From Pseudomonas sp. gcc21 (GTDB lineage: Bacteria > Pseudomonadota > Gammaproteobacteria > Pseudomonadales > Pseudomonadaceae), in NCBI RefSeq assembly GCF_012844345.1, contig NZ_CP051625.1:3658001-3722000 (forward strand): 64,000 bases of DNA. Direction: 5' to 3'. The notes below the pieces were generated by a model. It did not search any database. It had not been told where the DNA came from and saw nothing but the letters and a program-made list of their open reading frames with translations. How positions within the stretch are numbered: position 1 is the first letter of the stretch; each line of letters starts with the position of its first letter. The position numbers were made by a program, and so were the translations under genes. Shown in pieces: positions 31,913-41,584 of this stretch.

Positions 31913-31940
31913 GCTGAATCAGACCAGCCAGTCGCGGTGC

Positions 31941-32978
31941 TTACTCGCTTTTCTCTTCCTCGGCCGCTTCTACATGGCTCTCGAACGGAACCGGACGAGG
32001 TGTATCGTTGGTGGATGGCGGCAGGTGTGGCAGCTGGAAGTTCGGCTGATCACCGGTCAGGGTCTTGAGGAAGGCGACGATGTTATCGATTTCGCCTTCT
32101 TTCAACTGACGTCCCAGCTGCAGACGGCCCATGACATCCACGGCCTCTTCCAGCTCCCAGTAGGCGCCGTCGTGGAAATAGGGATACGTCAGCTCCACGT
32201 TCCGCAGGGTCGGCACTTTGAAGTTGAAGCGGTCACTGTCCTTGCCGGTGACCGCTACGCGCCCCTCGGCCGGGTTGGTTGTCTGATAGGGTTCGACGAT
32301 GCCCATGCGTTGGAAGGACGTTCCGCCAGCGGCCGGGCCGTTATGGCAGGCGACACAGCCGATATCCTTGAATGTCTGATAGCCGCTCAGTTCTTCTTCG
32401 CTCAACGCCTTGTCGTCGCCCTTCAGCCACTGGTCGAAGCGGGAATTGGGTGTCACCAGCGTTTCCTCAAACACGGCGATGGCGTCGGTGACGTTATCGA
32501 TGGTGATTTCCTTGGTGCCGTAGATCTCCTCGAACTCCTGCAGGTACTGCGGTATTGAATTGATGACGTCCAGCGCCAGTACGTGAGTGGAAGCCATTTC
32601 CATCGGGTTGGAGATCGGGCCGCCAGCCTGTTCCTGAAGGTTTGCTGCCCGGCCATCCCAGAACTGCGCAACGTTCAGGCTGGAGTTCAGCACCGTCGGC
32701 GAGTTGATCGGCCCTTCCTGCCAGTTATGCCCGATAGAAGTAGGCAGGTTATCGCTGCCACCGGTGCTCAGGTTGTGGCAGGAGTTGCAGGAGATGAAGC
32801 CGGAGCGGGACAGGCGTGGATCGAACCACAATTTTTTACCCAGCTCGACCTTGGCCGGCTCAGTTACCTTGGCCTCCTGGATGGGTTGGATAGGCTCGCT
32901 GGTGGCGCGATCGGCCATGGCCGTCGGGCTCAGGCCCATGCTTGCGGCAATGGCCAGATACAGCAATTTGATCTTCAT
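31941..32978 (-). CDS. ccpA: Diheme cytochrome c peroxidase
   Basis: A 345-residue periplasmic protein with a signal peptide (about 1-22, ending TAMA). Two heme c motifs are present: CNSCH with Cys64/Cys67/His68, and CVACH with Cys208/Cys211/His212. The segments WFDPRLSRSGF and FHDGAYWELEEAV are typical of bacterial diheme peroxidases that reduce hydrogen peroxide using cytochrome c or azurin. The tail is acidic (EAAEEEKSE). An ANR-type site 86 bases upstream suggests induction at low oxygen, as known for the P. aeruginosa enzyme. Confidence 0.94.
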   Translation of the reverse strand: MKIKLLYLAIAASMGLSPTAMADRATSEPIQPIQEAKVTEPAKVELGKKLWFDPRLSRSGFISCNSCHNLSTGGSDNLPTSIGHNWQEGPINSPTVLNSSLNVAQFWDGRAANLQEQAGGPISNPMEMASTHVLALDVINSIPQYLQEFEEIYGTKEITIDNVTDAIAVFEETLVTPNSRFDQWLKGDDKALSEEELSGYQTFKDIGCVACHNGPAAGGTSFQRMGIVEPYQTTNPAEGRVAVTGKDSDRFNFKVPTLRNVELTYPYFHDGAYWELEEAVDVMGRLQLGRQLKEGEIDNIVAFLKTLTGDQPNFQLPHLPPSTNDTPRPVPFESHVEAAEEEKSE

Positions 32979-33063
32979 CGGAATCTCCTCACGTGACTAC
33001 AACAGGCTAACCGTCCGCCATGTCCTCTATGAGAGAGTCTCCCTTAATGGGCAGCCCTGGGTG

Positions 33064-33077
33064 TTGACCTGGGTCAA
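33064..33077. promoter_or_regulatory. ANR/FNR-type site upstream of cytochrome c peroxidase
   Basis: TTGACCTGGGTCAA is a perfect dyad TTGAC-N4-GTCAA, one base per arm away from the canonical TTGAT-N4-ATCAA. Its centre is about 92 bases before the ccpA start, and its end overlaps the last bases of the L,D-transpeptidase gene. Confidence 0.6.
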
Positions 33078-33559
33078 GGTCTGATTTCGACAATAGTTTG
33101 ATCTGGCACCAAGTCCCATAGTTCCTGCATGCTCTGGTTATCCAGCGCAATGCAGCCGTTGGTCCAGTCGAGGCCCTTGTAGAACCACTCGGGGTAGTTT
33201 TCGTCCACCGGGGTGCCATGGATCATGATCATGCTGCCGGGGTCCAGGCCGCGCTCATAGGCAGCCGCACGATCCTTGAGGTTCGGATAATCGAGATGCA
33301 GGCTCAGATTGTAATTGGGGCTCTTGTGGCGCCAATCGATGCTGTAGATGCCTTCGGGAGTGCGCTGGTCTCCCCGCTGGCGTTTATGCCCTACAGGTTG
33401 CTTGCCAAGCGCAACGCGGTATTCACGGATCACAGCTCCATCGCTGATTACTTGCAGCTTGCGTTCCTGTTTGTGGACCAGCAGTTTGTCGATGGAGGGG
33501 GAGGCCCAGCTGACGGGCGAGAACAACACAACCAGCAGCGTGAGCAGCAGGCGAGTCAT
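33074..33559 (-). CDS. L,D-transpeptidase family (YkuD) protein
   Basis: A 161-residue secreted protein with a signal peptide (about 1-19, SWA-S). The YkuD domain shows GDQRTPEGIYSI, the active-site histidine in MIMIHGTP and the catalytic cysteine in DWTNGCIAL. Such enzymes make or remodel 3-3 crosslinks or anchor proteins to murein. Its start overlaps the end of the NUDIX gene by four bases (ATGA), so the two are co-transcribed. Confidence 0.9.
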   Translation of the reverse strand: MTRLLLTLLVVLFSPVSWASPSIDKLLVHKQERKLQVISDGAVIREYRVALGKQPVGHKRQRGDQRTPEGIYSIDWRHKSPNYNLSLHLDYPNLKDRAAAYERGLDPGSMIMIHGTPVDENYPEWFYKGLDWTNGCIALDNQSMQELWDLVPDQTIVEIRP

Positions 33560-34116
33560 GCGATGGGGCCGGTGCGGCGGATGGCCGGCCAGGTGATGTC
33601 CAGCATGCGTACCGGGAAGTCGCGGTTACGCAGGTCGGCGTAATACTGGCGCAGCGTCTTGCTGATGGTGGGAAAGGCGAGATGGTCCCAGGGAATATCC
33701 GATTCGCTGAACAGCCCAACCTCCAGGCTTTCTTCTCCTGCGGCAAATTCCATGTCGGCTAATTGTCCGCGGAAGAACATGTAAACCTGATTGATGTGCG
33801 GCAGGTTGAACAGCATATACAACTGTTGCGCTTCAACCCGCGCCCGGGCTTCTTCCCAGGTCTCTCGCAGGGCGGCCTGCTCGGTGGTCTCGCCGTTTTC
33901 CATGAAGCCCGCCGGTAAGGTCCAGAAGCCGTGGCGTGGCTCAATTGCCCGTCGGCACAGCAACACCTGGTGCTCGTGGGTTACCAGGCAACCGGCGACG
34001 ATCCGCGGGTTCTGGTAATGAATCGTCTCGCAATAAGCGCAGACGAAACGCACACGATTATCGCCGGCTGGAATGCGTTCGGAGACGGCTTCCCCGCATT
34101 GGCTGCAAAATTTCAT
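33556..34116 (-). CDS. NUDIX hydrolase with N-terminal zinc ribbon
   Basis: A 186-residue protein with a zinc ribbon (Cys4, Cys7, Cys26, Cys29) followed by a NUDIX domain. The NUDIX box runs from Gly70 through GETTEQAALRETWEEA. The box ends in EEARA rather than the common EEAG, but the catalytic REXXEE is intact. It resembles the small zinc-ribbon NUDIX proteins of pseudomonads; the substrate (NADH/ADP-ribose-like compounds) is unproven. The neighbouring L,D-transpeptidase is coupled to it. Confidence 0.88.
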   Translation of the reverse strand: MKFCSQCGEAVSERIPAGDNRVRFVCAYCETIHYQNPRIVAGCLVTHEHQVLLCRRAIEPRHGFWTLPAGFMENGETTEQAALRETWEEARARVEAQQLYMLFNLPHINQVYMFFRGQLADMEFAAGEESLEVGLFSESDIPWDHLAFPTISKTLRQYYADLRNRDFPVRMLDITWPAIRRTGPIA

Positions 34117-34424
34117 CTGTAACGGCTTCGCTTCGTGAAAGATTCATACTGAGGCATATCTTGCGGTTCATCCGTTCATGCAGCAACCCCTGCTGCGCCG
34201 CAGCCGCTACGCCCGCTTCTATAAGCGGCTATTCAGCCCGAGGAGGGTTCTGGTCCTGGTCAGGTGATCATGACATCATACGGGTCTGTCGATATCCCGC
34301 AGCGTTTGACCGGTTCGGTAAAAATTATCCTAACGGTCGCGCGGGCGAGCGGAATGCCTGATCAGTTGAGCCTCCACGGCATCCTCGATATCCACAGACT
34401 CAAGGCAAACAGCGAGGTATGTGC
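34117..34424. other. Divergent intergenic region between two NUDIX genes
   Basis: About 308 bases with no convincing gene on either strand. It must hold the promoters of both flanking NUDIX genes. A TTGACC (34310-34315) followed by an A/T-rich stretch is a possible -35 for the plus-strand gene, but no clean -10 is seen. A leader or small RNA cannot be excluded. Confidence 0.5.
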
Positions 34425-35033
34425 ATGCTGGACAAGCTGCGCATGCGGGTAATGGATCACAAGCCGCGTGTCATCGAAGCGGCGGGCCTGCCGGAGGCTG
34501 CCGTGCTGATCCCGATTACCTGTGTGCACAATGAACCCGAGATCATTCTGACGCTGCGCTCGAAGCGATTATCGACGCATTCGGGAGAAGTCGCCTTCCC
34601 GGGTGGGCGACGGGACCCGGGCGATGTCGACCTGCAATTCACTGCACTGCGGGAAACCCATGAAGAGATAGGCCTGAGCCCGGAGCTGATCGATGTCGTT
34701 GGCCCGATGGACAGTCTGGTGTCGCGGTTTGGCATCAAGGTTACCCCGTACGTAGGTATTCTCCCGGACGTATTCGAACTGACGCCGAACGCGGACGAGA
34801 TTGAAGAGATCTTTCGCGTGCCGGTGAGCTACCTGCTCGAAGATCCCCGCGAAATGACCCACCGTATCGATTACGAAGGCCGTAGCTGGTATGTGCCCAG
34901 TTACCGTTATGAGGGCTTCAAGATCTGGGGGCTGACCGCTCTGATGCTGACTGAGCTGATGAACGTCGCCTTCGATGCCAATATTCCGCTGAGCATCCCC
35001 TATGACTCGGACCAGGAGAAGAAATCACGATGA
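34425..35033 (+). CDS. NUDIX CoA pyrophosphatase (NudL-like)
   Basis: A 202-residue NUDIX protein with the CoA-pyrophosphatase motif ([26 protein letters not shown]) before the NUDIX box [16 protein letters not shown]. Known members split CoA into phosphopantetheine and 3',5'-ADP. ATG 34425 is used because GAGG is seven bases upstream; ATG 34419 is too close to it. The stop overlaps the next gene by four bases. Confidence 0.92.
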   Translation: MLDKLRMRVMDHKPRVIEAAGLPEAAVLIPITCVHNEPEIILTLRSKRLSTHSGEVAFPGGRRDPGDVDLQFTALRETHEEIGLSPELIDVVGPMDSLVSRFGIKVTPYVGILPDVFELTPNADEIEEIFRVPVSYLLEDPREMTHRIDYEGRSWYVPSYRYEGFKIWGLTALMLTELMNVAFDANIPLSIPYDSDQEKKSR

Positions 35034-35554
35034 AATACAGTCTCGGAGATAGCCGCGTAGAAATGGCTGACGATGCATGGATTGCGGAAAGCGCCGTGGT
35101 CGTCGGCAAGGTGCGCTTGGAAGCGGGTGCCAGCGTCTGGTTCGGCGCGGTACTGCGCGGAGACAATGAGCTGATCCTGCTGGGCGAGCATAGCAACGTC
35201 CAGGACGGCGCGGTAATGCATACCGATCCCGGTTCCCCGCTCACCCTGGGCAAGGGTGTAACAGTTGGCCACAACGCCATGCTGCACGGTTGTACTGTAG
35301 ATGACTACAGCCTGATCGGGATTAATGCCGTGGTGCTCAACGGTGCGAAAATTGGCAAGCATTGCATTATCGGCGCCAATGCCCTGATACCCGAGGGCAA
35401 GGAAATTCCCGATGGATCACTGGTTATGGGGTCCCCCGGCAAGGTGGTCAAACAGCTGAGCGAAGCCCAGAAAAAGATGATCGAAGCAGGTGCCGCGCAC
35501 TATGTGCATAACGCTCAGCGCTACCGTCGCGATCTCAAACCGCAGCTCGACTGA
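35030..35554 (+). CDS. Gamma-carbonic-anhydrase-like hexapeptide protein
   Basis: A 174-residue left-handed beta-helix protein. The three zinc ligands of the gamma-class fold are in place: His64 (AVMHTDPG), His81 (VGHNAML) and His86 (LHGCTV). The length matches YrdA/PaaY-type proteins; carbonic anhydrase or thioesterase activity is possible and not decided by sequence. The start overlaps the NUDIX stop (ATGA) and DUF1289 begins at its stop. Confidence 0.92.
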   Translation: MKYSLGDSRVEMADDAWIAESAVVVGKVRLEAGASVWFGAVLRGDNELILLGEHSNVQDGAVMHTDPGSPLTLGKGVTVGHNAMLHGCTVDDYSLIGINAVVLNGAKIGKHCIIGANALIPEGKEIPDGSLVMGSPGKVVKQLSEAQKKMIEAGAAHYVHNAQRYRRDLKPQLD

Positions 35555-35775
35555 TGGTCATGCATACAACCGTACGTTCGCCCTGCGTCAGCATTTGCGT
35601 GCTGGATGACCAGGATATCTGCACCGGCTGTCAGCGCACCGGCCAGGAAATCACTCGCTGGGGCCGGATCAGCGATGCCGAGAAGCGGGAAATTCTCAAG
35701 CTGTGCGAGCAACGCGCTCGCGATCAGGGTTTATGGATCAGTGCCTCAACGAATCCTCAAGGGAACCAGCTATGA
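35554..35775 (+). CDS. DUF1289 cysteine-motif protein
   Basis: A 73-residue protein with four cysteines, Cys11, Cys15, Cys23 and Cys26, in the DUF1289 pattern SPCVSIC-x7-CTGC, followed by [21 protein letters not shown]. The cysteines suggest metal or cluster binding; no function is established. The start overlaps the preceding stop and its own stop overlaps purT (ATGA), so it is embedded in the operon. Confidence 0.9.
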   Translation: MVMHTTVRSPCVSICVLDDQDICTGCQRTGQEITRWGRISDAEKREILKLCEQRARDQGLWISASTNPQGNQL

Positions 35776-36953
35776 CCTGCATCGGAACGCCTAACGCCGC
35801 AAATGCCACGCGGGTGATGTTGCTCGGTTCGGGGGAGCTGGGAAAGGAGCTGATCATCGAGCTTCAGCGGCTGGGCTGCGAGACGATCGCTGTCGACCGC
35901 TACGATAACGCGCCTGCGATGCAGGTGGCGCATCGTCGCCATGTACTCAACATGCTCGATGGTCGATTGTTGCGGGAAGTCATCGAAGCTGAGCAGCCTG
36001 ATTATATCGTCCCGGAGATTGAGGCGATCGCCACCGCCATGCTGGTCGAGCTTGAGCAGGAAGGCTATCACGTGATTCCCACGGCCCAGGCTGCCTGGTT
36101 GACGATGAATCGCGAGGGTATCCGGAGACTGGCCGCCGAAGAGCTCGGTTTGCCGGTTTCGGCCTATCAGTTCGCCAACACCCATGACGAATATCTTGCG
36201 GCGGTAGACGCGGTGGGTTTGCCCTGCGTGGTCAAGCCGGTGATGAGCTCCTCCGGCAAGGGCCAGAGTCTGGTGCGTAATCAGTCAGATGTCGCTCCCG
36301 CCTGGGATTACGCACAGGCGGGAGGCCGTGCTGGTCAGGGCAAGGTGATTGTTGAAGGCTTTGTGGATTTCGATTATGAGATCACGCTGCTGACCGTACG
36401 GCACATTGGCGGTACTACCTTCTGCGCACCGATCGGGCACCGTCAGGAAGCTGGGGATTATCACGAGTCGTGGCAACCGCAGGCAATGACCGAAGCAGCG
36501 CTGGCTGAATCTCAGCGGATTGCGTTGGCAGTGACGGACGCCTTGGGCGGGCGTGGTGTGTTTGGCGTGGAACTCTTCGTCAAGGGTGATCAGGTCTGGT
36601 TCAGCGAAGTGTCGCCGCGCCCGCACGACACCGGTATGGTCACCATGATCTCCCAGGATCTGTCCGAATTTGCCCTGCATGCGCGCGCCATACTCGGCTT
36701 GCCGATTCCGTTGATCCGCCAGCTGGGACCGTCCGCCTCGGCAGTGCTGCTGGTCAATGGCACCTCGGACAATGTCTGTTTCGATAACCTGCACCAGGCG
36801 CTTGCCGAACCCGATACCCAGCTGCGTCTCTTTGGCAAGCCTGAGGTGGACGGTCAGCGACGTATGGGCGTTGCGTTGGCGCGTGGCGCAACAGTTGAAG
36901 AGGCGCGCGACAAAGCGTCGTGCGCGGCAGGGGCAGTCGACGTCAGGTTGTAA
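35772..36953 (+). CDS. purT: Formate-dependent GAR transformylase PurT
   Basis: A 393-residue ATP-grasp ligase. The N-terminal Rossmann-like strand [13 protein letters not shown] and the ATP-grasp core ([29 protein letters not shown]) are visible. It makes formyl-GAR from formate, GAR and ATP, an alternative to PurN. The start overlaps the DUF1289 stop. It is followed by convergent CNNM/CorC after 26 bases. Confidence 0.96.
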   Translation: MTCIGTPNAANATRVMLLGSGELGKELIIELQRLGCETIAVDRYDNAPAMQVAHRRHVLNMLDGRLLREVIEAEQPDYIVPEIEAIATAMLVELEQEGYHVIPTAQAAWLTMNREGIRRLAAEELGLPVSAYQFANTHDEYLAAVDAVGLPCVVKPVMSSSGKGQSLVRNQSDVAPAWDYAQAGGRAGQGKVIVEGFVDFDYEITLLTVRHIGGTTFCAPIGHRQEAGDYHESWQPQAMTEAALAESQRIALAVTDALGGRGVFGVELFVKGDQVWFSEVSPRPHDTGMVTMISQDLSEFALHARAILGLPIPLIRQLGPSASAVLLVNGTSDNVCFDNLHQALAEPDTQLRLFGKPEVDGQRRMGVALARGATVEEARDKASCAAGAVDVRL

Positions 36954-36979
36954 AACGAGAGCTGTGGCGCCGCAAGGCG

Positions 36980-38263
36980 CTACAGCGGTTTTGCGGCCAT
37001 GATCTGATCCAGCGCCCGGTTCCATACGCGGGCGCTTTTGACCATGTTGTCCTTGGTCTGCAGTATCTCGATCCGATACGGACCAATCGCCAGGCAGACA
37101 CTGGTTTCCGGAATGCTTTCCAGTTGCTCGGTAATCAATCCGTTCAGCGTCTTGGGGCCGTCGGCCGGCAGCTTCCATTGGAGTTGGCGGTTGACATCAC
37201 GAATGGCTGCACTGCCGTCGATCACGAAGGTGCCGTCATCCTGCGGATGCACATCCTGACTCGGCATTAGATCAGTGGTGAACTCGCCCACGATCTCCTC
37301 GAGAATATCCTCCAGCGTCACCAGTCCGATCACATCCCCGTATTCGTCCACTACAAATGCGATGCGGCGCTTGTTCTTCTGAAAGTTAAACAGCTGCGTA
37401 TGCAACGGCGTGCTTTCAGGGATGAAATAAGGTTCCTTGCACGCTGAAATCAGCGATTCCTTGGTCAGGGTGCCGCGACTAAGCAAGCGTGCGATGGAGC
37501 GCATATGCACGATGCCGGTAATGTTGTTGATGTCGCCCTGATAGACCGGCAGGCGTGTGTGGTGGCAGGTGCGCAGCTGACTGAGGATGGTAGGCAGCGG
37601 GTCGTCGAGATCAATGCCCATCGCTTCATTACGCGGGACCATGATGTCATTGACGGTCATTTTTTCCAGATCGAGAATGCCCAGCAGCATGTTCTGCCGA
37701 CTACGGGTGATCCCCAGGCCGGCTTCGCGGACAACGGTGCGCAATTCCTCGGTGGAGAGCTGGCCTTCGTCGGCATCAGCCGGATTCACCCCGATCAGCT
37801 TGAGCAGACCATTACTCAGTGCATTGCAGACCCAGACGATGGGATAGAACAGTCGCTGCAGCAATTCCAGAATGATGCCGACGCGGAAGGCGATCATTTC
37901 CGGGCGCAGCGCGGCCAGCGTTTTTGGCGTGATTTCCCCGAATATCAGAATGACGACCGTCAGTCCGATGGTCGCGATTGCAATGCCGGCATCGCCCCAT
38001 ATCCGCACGGCGACAATCGTAGCGATCGAGGCAGCAAGGATATTGACGATATTGTTGCCGACCAGGATGGTACCCAACAGCCGGTCCGGGCGTTCAAGCA
38101 GGCGGGTAGCACGTTTGGCGGATTTGTTTCCCTCCTTGCTCAGGTGCTTCAACCGGTAACGGTTGAGGCTCATCATGCCGGTTTCGGAGCTGGAGAAAAA
38201 TGCGGAAAGAAGGATCAGCACTGCCAGACTGAGCATCAGCATGCCGATGGGGGCTTCGTTCAA
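36980..38263 (-). CDS. CNNM/CorC-family transporter-like protein (DUF21 + CBS)
   Basis: A 427-residue membrane protein. An N-terminal DUF21 domain with about four spans (AFFSSSETGMMSLNRYRLKHL, LVGNNIVNILAASIAT, ILIFGEITPKTLA) is followed by a CBS pair (about 200-330) and a C-terminal CorC/HlyC domain. Related proteins act in Mg/Co homeostasis. TTG 38263 is the likely start: it gives the family N-terminus and CGAGG lies upstream; the frame extends to 38332 but would add unrelated residues. Confidence 0.9.
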   Translation of the reverse strand: MNEAPIGMLMLSLAVLILLSAFFSSSETGMMSLNRYRLKHLSKEGNKSAKRATRLLERPDRLLGTILVGNNIVNILAASIATIVAVRIWGDAGIAIATIGLTVVILIFGEITPKTLAALRPEMIAFRVGIILELLQRLFYPIVWVCNALSNGLLKLIGVNPADADEGQLSTEELRTVVREAGLGITRSRQNMLLGILDLEKMTVNDIMVPRNEAMGIDLDDPLPTILSQLRTCHHTRLPVYQGDINNITGIVHMRSIARLLSRGTLTKESLISACKEPYFIPESTPLHTQLFNFQKNKRRIAFVVDEYGDVIGLVTLEDILEEIVGEFTTDLMPSQDVHPQDDGTFVIDGSAAIRDVNRQLQWKLPADGPKTLNGLITEQLESIPETSVCLAIGPYRIEILQTKDNMVKSARVWNRALDQIMAAKPL

Positions 38264-38291
38264 GGGAATGCCTCGGAACTGTAGAAGATGA

Positions 38292-39092
38292 TCACAGTGG
38301 GAGTATGAATTCGCGCACCAGTTTGCTACCAAAATACGCGAGCATCAACACCAGGAAACCTGCGAGGGTCCAGCGGATTGCGTTGCTGCCGCGCCAGCCG
38401 CGGACGTGCCGGCCCCATAACAGGATGCCGAACAAGACCCATGCCAGACACGATAGTAGGGTTTTATGCGCGACATCCTGGGCGAACATGTTTTCCAGAA
38501 ATACGAAGCCTGAAATGAGCGCCAGGGTAAGCAGGACCTCGCCGCACATCAGAAACTGGAACAGCAAACGCTCCATAGTCTGAAGCGGCGGAAAGGTGCG
38601 AATGAAGCGGGTAGGGCGCTTGTGTTTGAGTTGATATTCCTGAACCGCCAGCATCACAGCCTGGAAGGCGGCAATGGACAATATGCCGTAGGCGAGAATC
38701 GACAATAGTATGTGTACGATCAGACCGTGTCGGTCGGCGACAAAAATAGTGCCGTGGTCTGGCAATAACGCCGCCAGCAGAACAGTCACCAGCGCCAGCG
38801 GATACAGGCTCAGCAGCAAAGTCGTGACCGGGGCGCGGAAGCTGGACACAAGCGTGAGACTGACTACCAGCCAGGCGATCAATGATGCTGCATTGAAAAA
38901 GCCGAGTGACAATCCCTGATCGGAGAATAGCTGCAGAAAAAGGCTGGCCGCATGTACCAGAAGCGCAACGAACCCGACCATACGCAGGATATGGGTATTC
39001 GCTGTCAGGCGCTTGCTGAGGCACTGAAATTGATAAAGCGTGCCGCCCAGGTAAAGCCCGGCAGCCAGCATGCTGGGGATCAGAGCAGTCAT
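38292..39092 (-). CDS. CcsA-type inner membrane protein (YpjD-like)
   Basis: A 266-residue polytopic membrane protein with about eight spans. The tryptophan-rich CcsA family region is represented by HGTIFVADRHGLIVHILLSILAYG and a C-terminal HKTLLSCLAWVLFGILLWGRHVRGWRG. It is related to the system II cytochrome c assembly protein CcsA, but in gammaproteobacteria this gene next to ffh is uncharacterised. ATG 39092 has AGGACGT upstream and gives the normal length. Confidence 0.88.
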   Translation of the reverse strand: MTALIPSMLAAGLYLGGTLYQFQCLSKRLTANTHILRMVGFVALLVHAASLFLQLFSDQGLSLGFFNAASLIAWLVVSLTLVSSFRAPVTTLLLSLYPLALVTVLLAALLPDHGTIFVADRHGLIVHILLSILAYGILSIAAFQAVMLAVQEYQLKHKRPTRFIRTFPPLQTMERLLFQFLMCGEVLLTLALISGFVFLENMFAQDVAHKTLLSCLAWVLFGILLWGRHVRGWRGSNAIRWTLAGFLVLMLAYFGSKLVREFILPL

Positions 39093-39248
39093 ACGTCCTT
39101 GAGAGTGGTTACCAACAATAAGGGAGTGTGGCATAAGCCGCGGTGCTGATAAAGCGCTTCCCTGTAATCTGCGCATAGGCAAAGGTATACTTGCCGGCTA
39201 ACAGGCTTCTCTCCCGTGGCGGGCGTGTGAAGCAAAGGAGAACCATCG

Positions 39249-40649
39249 ATGTTTGAAAATCTTACCGAACGCCTTTCCCATAGCCTGCGCGGTGTCACCG
39301 GCCGGGCCAAGCTGACCGAAGAGAATATCAAGGACACGCTGCGCGAAGTGCGCATGGCATTGCTTGAAGCCGACGTGGCGCTGCCTGTCGTGAAGAGCTT
39401 TGTCGACCAGGTGCGGGAGCGTGCGGTTGGGCAGGAGGTGTCGCGCAGCCTGTCGCCCGGTCAGGTGTTCGTCAAGATCATCAAGGCCGAGCTGGAAGCG
39501 GTGATGGGTGGGTCCGAAGGGCTCAATCTCAGCGTAGCGCCCCCGGCGATCATTCTTATGGCGGGCTTGCAGGGCGCGGGTAAGACCACTTCGGTTGCCA
39601 AGCTGGGTAAAACCCTGCGCGAGCGCCAGAAGAAAAAGGTGATGGTCGTCAGTGCCGACGTCTATCGCCCTGCGGCCATCAAACAGCTGGAGACGCTGGC
39701 GGCGGAAGTCGGTATCAATTTCTTCCCGTCGGATATCAGCCAGCGTCCGGTGGATATCGTCGATGCGGCCATACGTGAAGCGCGTAATCGCTTCATGGAT
39801 GTACTGATTATCGATACTGCCGGTCGTCTGGCAATCGACGCCGACATGATGAACGAGATCCGAGAAGTGCACGCGGCGGCCAAGCCGGCAGAGACCCTGT
39901 TTGTTGTGGATGCCATGACCGGCCAGGACGCAGCGGCCACCGCACAGGCGTTCAACGAGGCGTTGCCGCTGACCGGTGTGATCCTTACCAAGGTCGACGG
40001 CGACGCCCGTGGCGGTGCAGCGCTGTCGGTGCGTCATATCACCGGCAAGCCGATCAAGTTTCTGGGTGTAGGGGAAAAGACCGACGCGCTCGAAGTATTC
40101 CATCCGGATCGTATTGCCTCGCGCATTCTTGGCATGGGCGATGTGCTCAGTCTGATCGAACAGGCCGAGAGCAAGCTGGATAAAGACAAGGCCGAGAAGC
40201 TCGCCAAGAAGCTCAAGAAGGGGAAGGGCTTTGATCTGGAAGATTTCCGTGACCAGTTGCAGCAGATGCGCGGCATGGGCGGACTGGGGTCGTTGATGGA
40301 CAAGCTGCCCATGATGGGCAAGATCAATCCGTCCCAGATGGAAACCGCACAGACCCAGGCTGAAAAACAGTTCAAGCAGATGGAGGCCATCATAAATTCG
40401 ATGACCCCCGCTGAACGACGTAATCCTGATATCATCAGCGGCTCGCGCAAGCGCCGCATTGCTGCCGGATCTGGTTCGCAGATTCAGGATATTGGCCGCG
40501 TCATCAAACAGCACAAGCAGATGCAGAAGATGATGAAGAAAGTCAGCGGCAAGGGTGGTATGGCCAAGCTGATGCGCGGCATGGGCGGGATGGGCGGCGC
40601 AGGGGGCGGCGGTATGTTGCCCCCCGGTGGCGGTATGCCCAAGTTCTGA
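39249..40649 (+). CDS. ffh: Signal recognition particle GTPase Ffh
   Basis: A 466-residue SRP54 protein. N domain, then G domain with P-loop GLQGAGKT at 106-113, DTAGRLAID and TKVDGDARGGAAL, then a methionine-rich M domain with several Met-rich helices and a long GGMGGAGGGGM tail. It targets nascent membrane proteins with 4.5S RNA to FtsY. AAGGAG precedes ATG 39249 and the gene is divergent from the CcsA-type gene. Confidence 0.97.
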   Translation: MFENLTERLSHSLRGVTGRAKLTEENIKDTLREVRMALLEADVALPVVKSFVDQVRERAVGQEVSRSLSPGQVFVKIIKAELEAVMGGSEGLNLSVAPPAIILMAGLQGAGKTTSVAKLGKTLRERQKKKVMVVSADVYRPAAIKQLETLAAEVGINFFPSDISQRPVDIVDAAIREARNRFMDVLIIDTAGRLAIDADMMNEIREVHAAAKPAETLFVVDAMTGQDAAATAQAFNEALPLTGVILTKVDGDARGGAALSVRHITGKPIKFLGVGEKTDALEVFHPDRIASRILGMGDVLSLIEQAESKLDKDKAEKLAKKLKKGKGFDLEDFRDQLQQMRGMGGLGSLMDKLPMMGKINPSQMETAQTQAEKQFKQMEAIINSMTPAERRNPDIISGSRKRRIAAGSGSQIQDIGRVIKQHKQMQKMMKKVSGKGGMAKLMRGMGGMGGAGGGGMLPPGGGMPKF

Positions 40650-40653
40650 CCGG

Positions 40654-40676
40654 ACCTGTCGCCGAATCGGCGACGG
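40654..40676 (+). terminator. Possible terminator after ffh
   Basis: A 10-bp stem with one wobble (CCTGTCGCCG / CGGCGACGGG, loop AAT) begins four bases past the ffh stop. No T-run follows directly, so it may attenuate rather than end transcription before rpsP. Confidence 0.4.
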
Positions 40677-40787
40677 GACAAATAACTGTTTTCAATGGCC
40701 GCGTTATTCCGTAGAATACGCGACCTTTCGGGCTATAGGCTCGTTGAAATATTGTAGCGTTACTCAAATACAGGAAACGATGTCCAC

Positions 40788-41036
40788 ATGGTAACCATTC
40801 GTCTAGCTCGTGGTGGCTCCAAGAAGCGCCCCTTCTATCATCTGACCGTCGCTAACAGCCGCAACGCCCGTGATGGCCGTTTCGTAGAGCGTGTAGGTTT
40901 CTTCAACCCGGTTGCTGCCGGTGCTGAAACCCGCCTGTCGGTCAACCAGGAGCGCGTAGCTTACTGGCTGAGCCAGGGTGCACAGCCGTCTGAGCGTGTT
41001 GCATCACTGCTGAAGGAAAATCAGGCTTCTGCCTGA
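40788..41036 (+). CDS. rpsP: Ribosomal protein S16
   Basis: An 82-residue bS16: [41 protein letters not shown] is diagnostic. It is needed for 30S assembly. It begins the conserved rpsP-rimM-trmD-rplS operon, with GGAAACGATGTCCAC upstream of ATG 40788. The rimM start lies two bases after its stop. Confidence 0.98.
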   Translation: MVTIRLARGGSKKRPFYHLTVANSRNARDGRFVERVGFFNPVAAGAETRLSVNQERVAYWLSQGAQPSERVASLLKENQASA

Positions 41037-41038
41037 AT

Positions 41039-41581
41039 ATGACCAGCGTGCCTGAGTCCGCTGAATCACCTCTGGTGGTTCTCGGCAAGATTGTCGGGGC
41101 TCATGGAATTCGCGGGGCGGTCAAGGTGTATTCGCATACCGACCCGCTGGATAACATTCTGGACTATCCGCAGTGGACGCTCCGCAAGGGCGCCGAAACG
41201 CGGACAGTAACCTTCACCGATGCCCGAATTCAGGGCCGGGTGCTGGTGGTGCAGCTCAAAGGGCTGAACGACCGCAACCAGGCGCTTGATCTGACGGACT
41301 TCGAGATATGTGTAGTGCAAGACGCGCTCCCTGGTCTCGATGAAGGTGAGTTTTACTGGCACCAGTTGGAAGGTTTGCAGGTAGTGACCCTCGAAGGTCA
41401 GTTGCTTGGTCGCATAGACCATCTATTGGAAACCGGTTCCAACGACGTGTTTGTGGTCAAGCCCTGCGAAGGCAGTCTGGATCAGCGTGAACGGCTATTG
41501 CCGTATCTGCCGGACCAGTACGTGAAAGATATCAATCTGAGCACAGGTATTGTGCAGGTTGACTGGGATCCGGAGTTCTGA
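41039..41581 (+). CDS. rimM: 16S rRNA processing protein RimM
   Basis: A 180-residue RimM: N-terminal domain VVLGKIVGAHGIRGAVKVYSHTDP near 13-36 and a PRC-barrel C-terminus (EFYWHQLEGLQVVT, LLPYLPDQYVKDIN). It assists maturation of the 30S head with S19. It is the second gene of its operon, beginning two bases after rpsP. Confidence 0.96.
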   Translation: MTSVPESAESPLVVLGKIVGAHGIRGAVKVYSHTDPLDNILDYPQWTLRKGAETRTVTFTDARIQGRVLVVQLKGLNDRNQALDLTDFEICVVQDALPGLDEGEFYWHQLEGLQVVTLEGQLLGRIDHLLETGSNDVFVVKPCEGSLDQRERLLPYLPDQYVKDINLSTGIVQVDWDPEF

Positions 41582-41584
41582 CCG

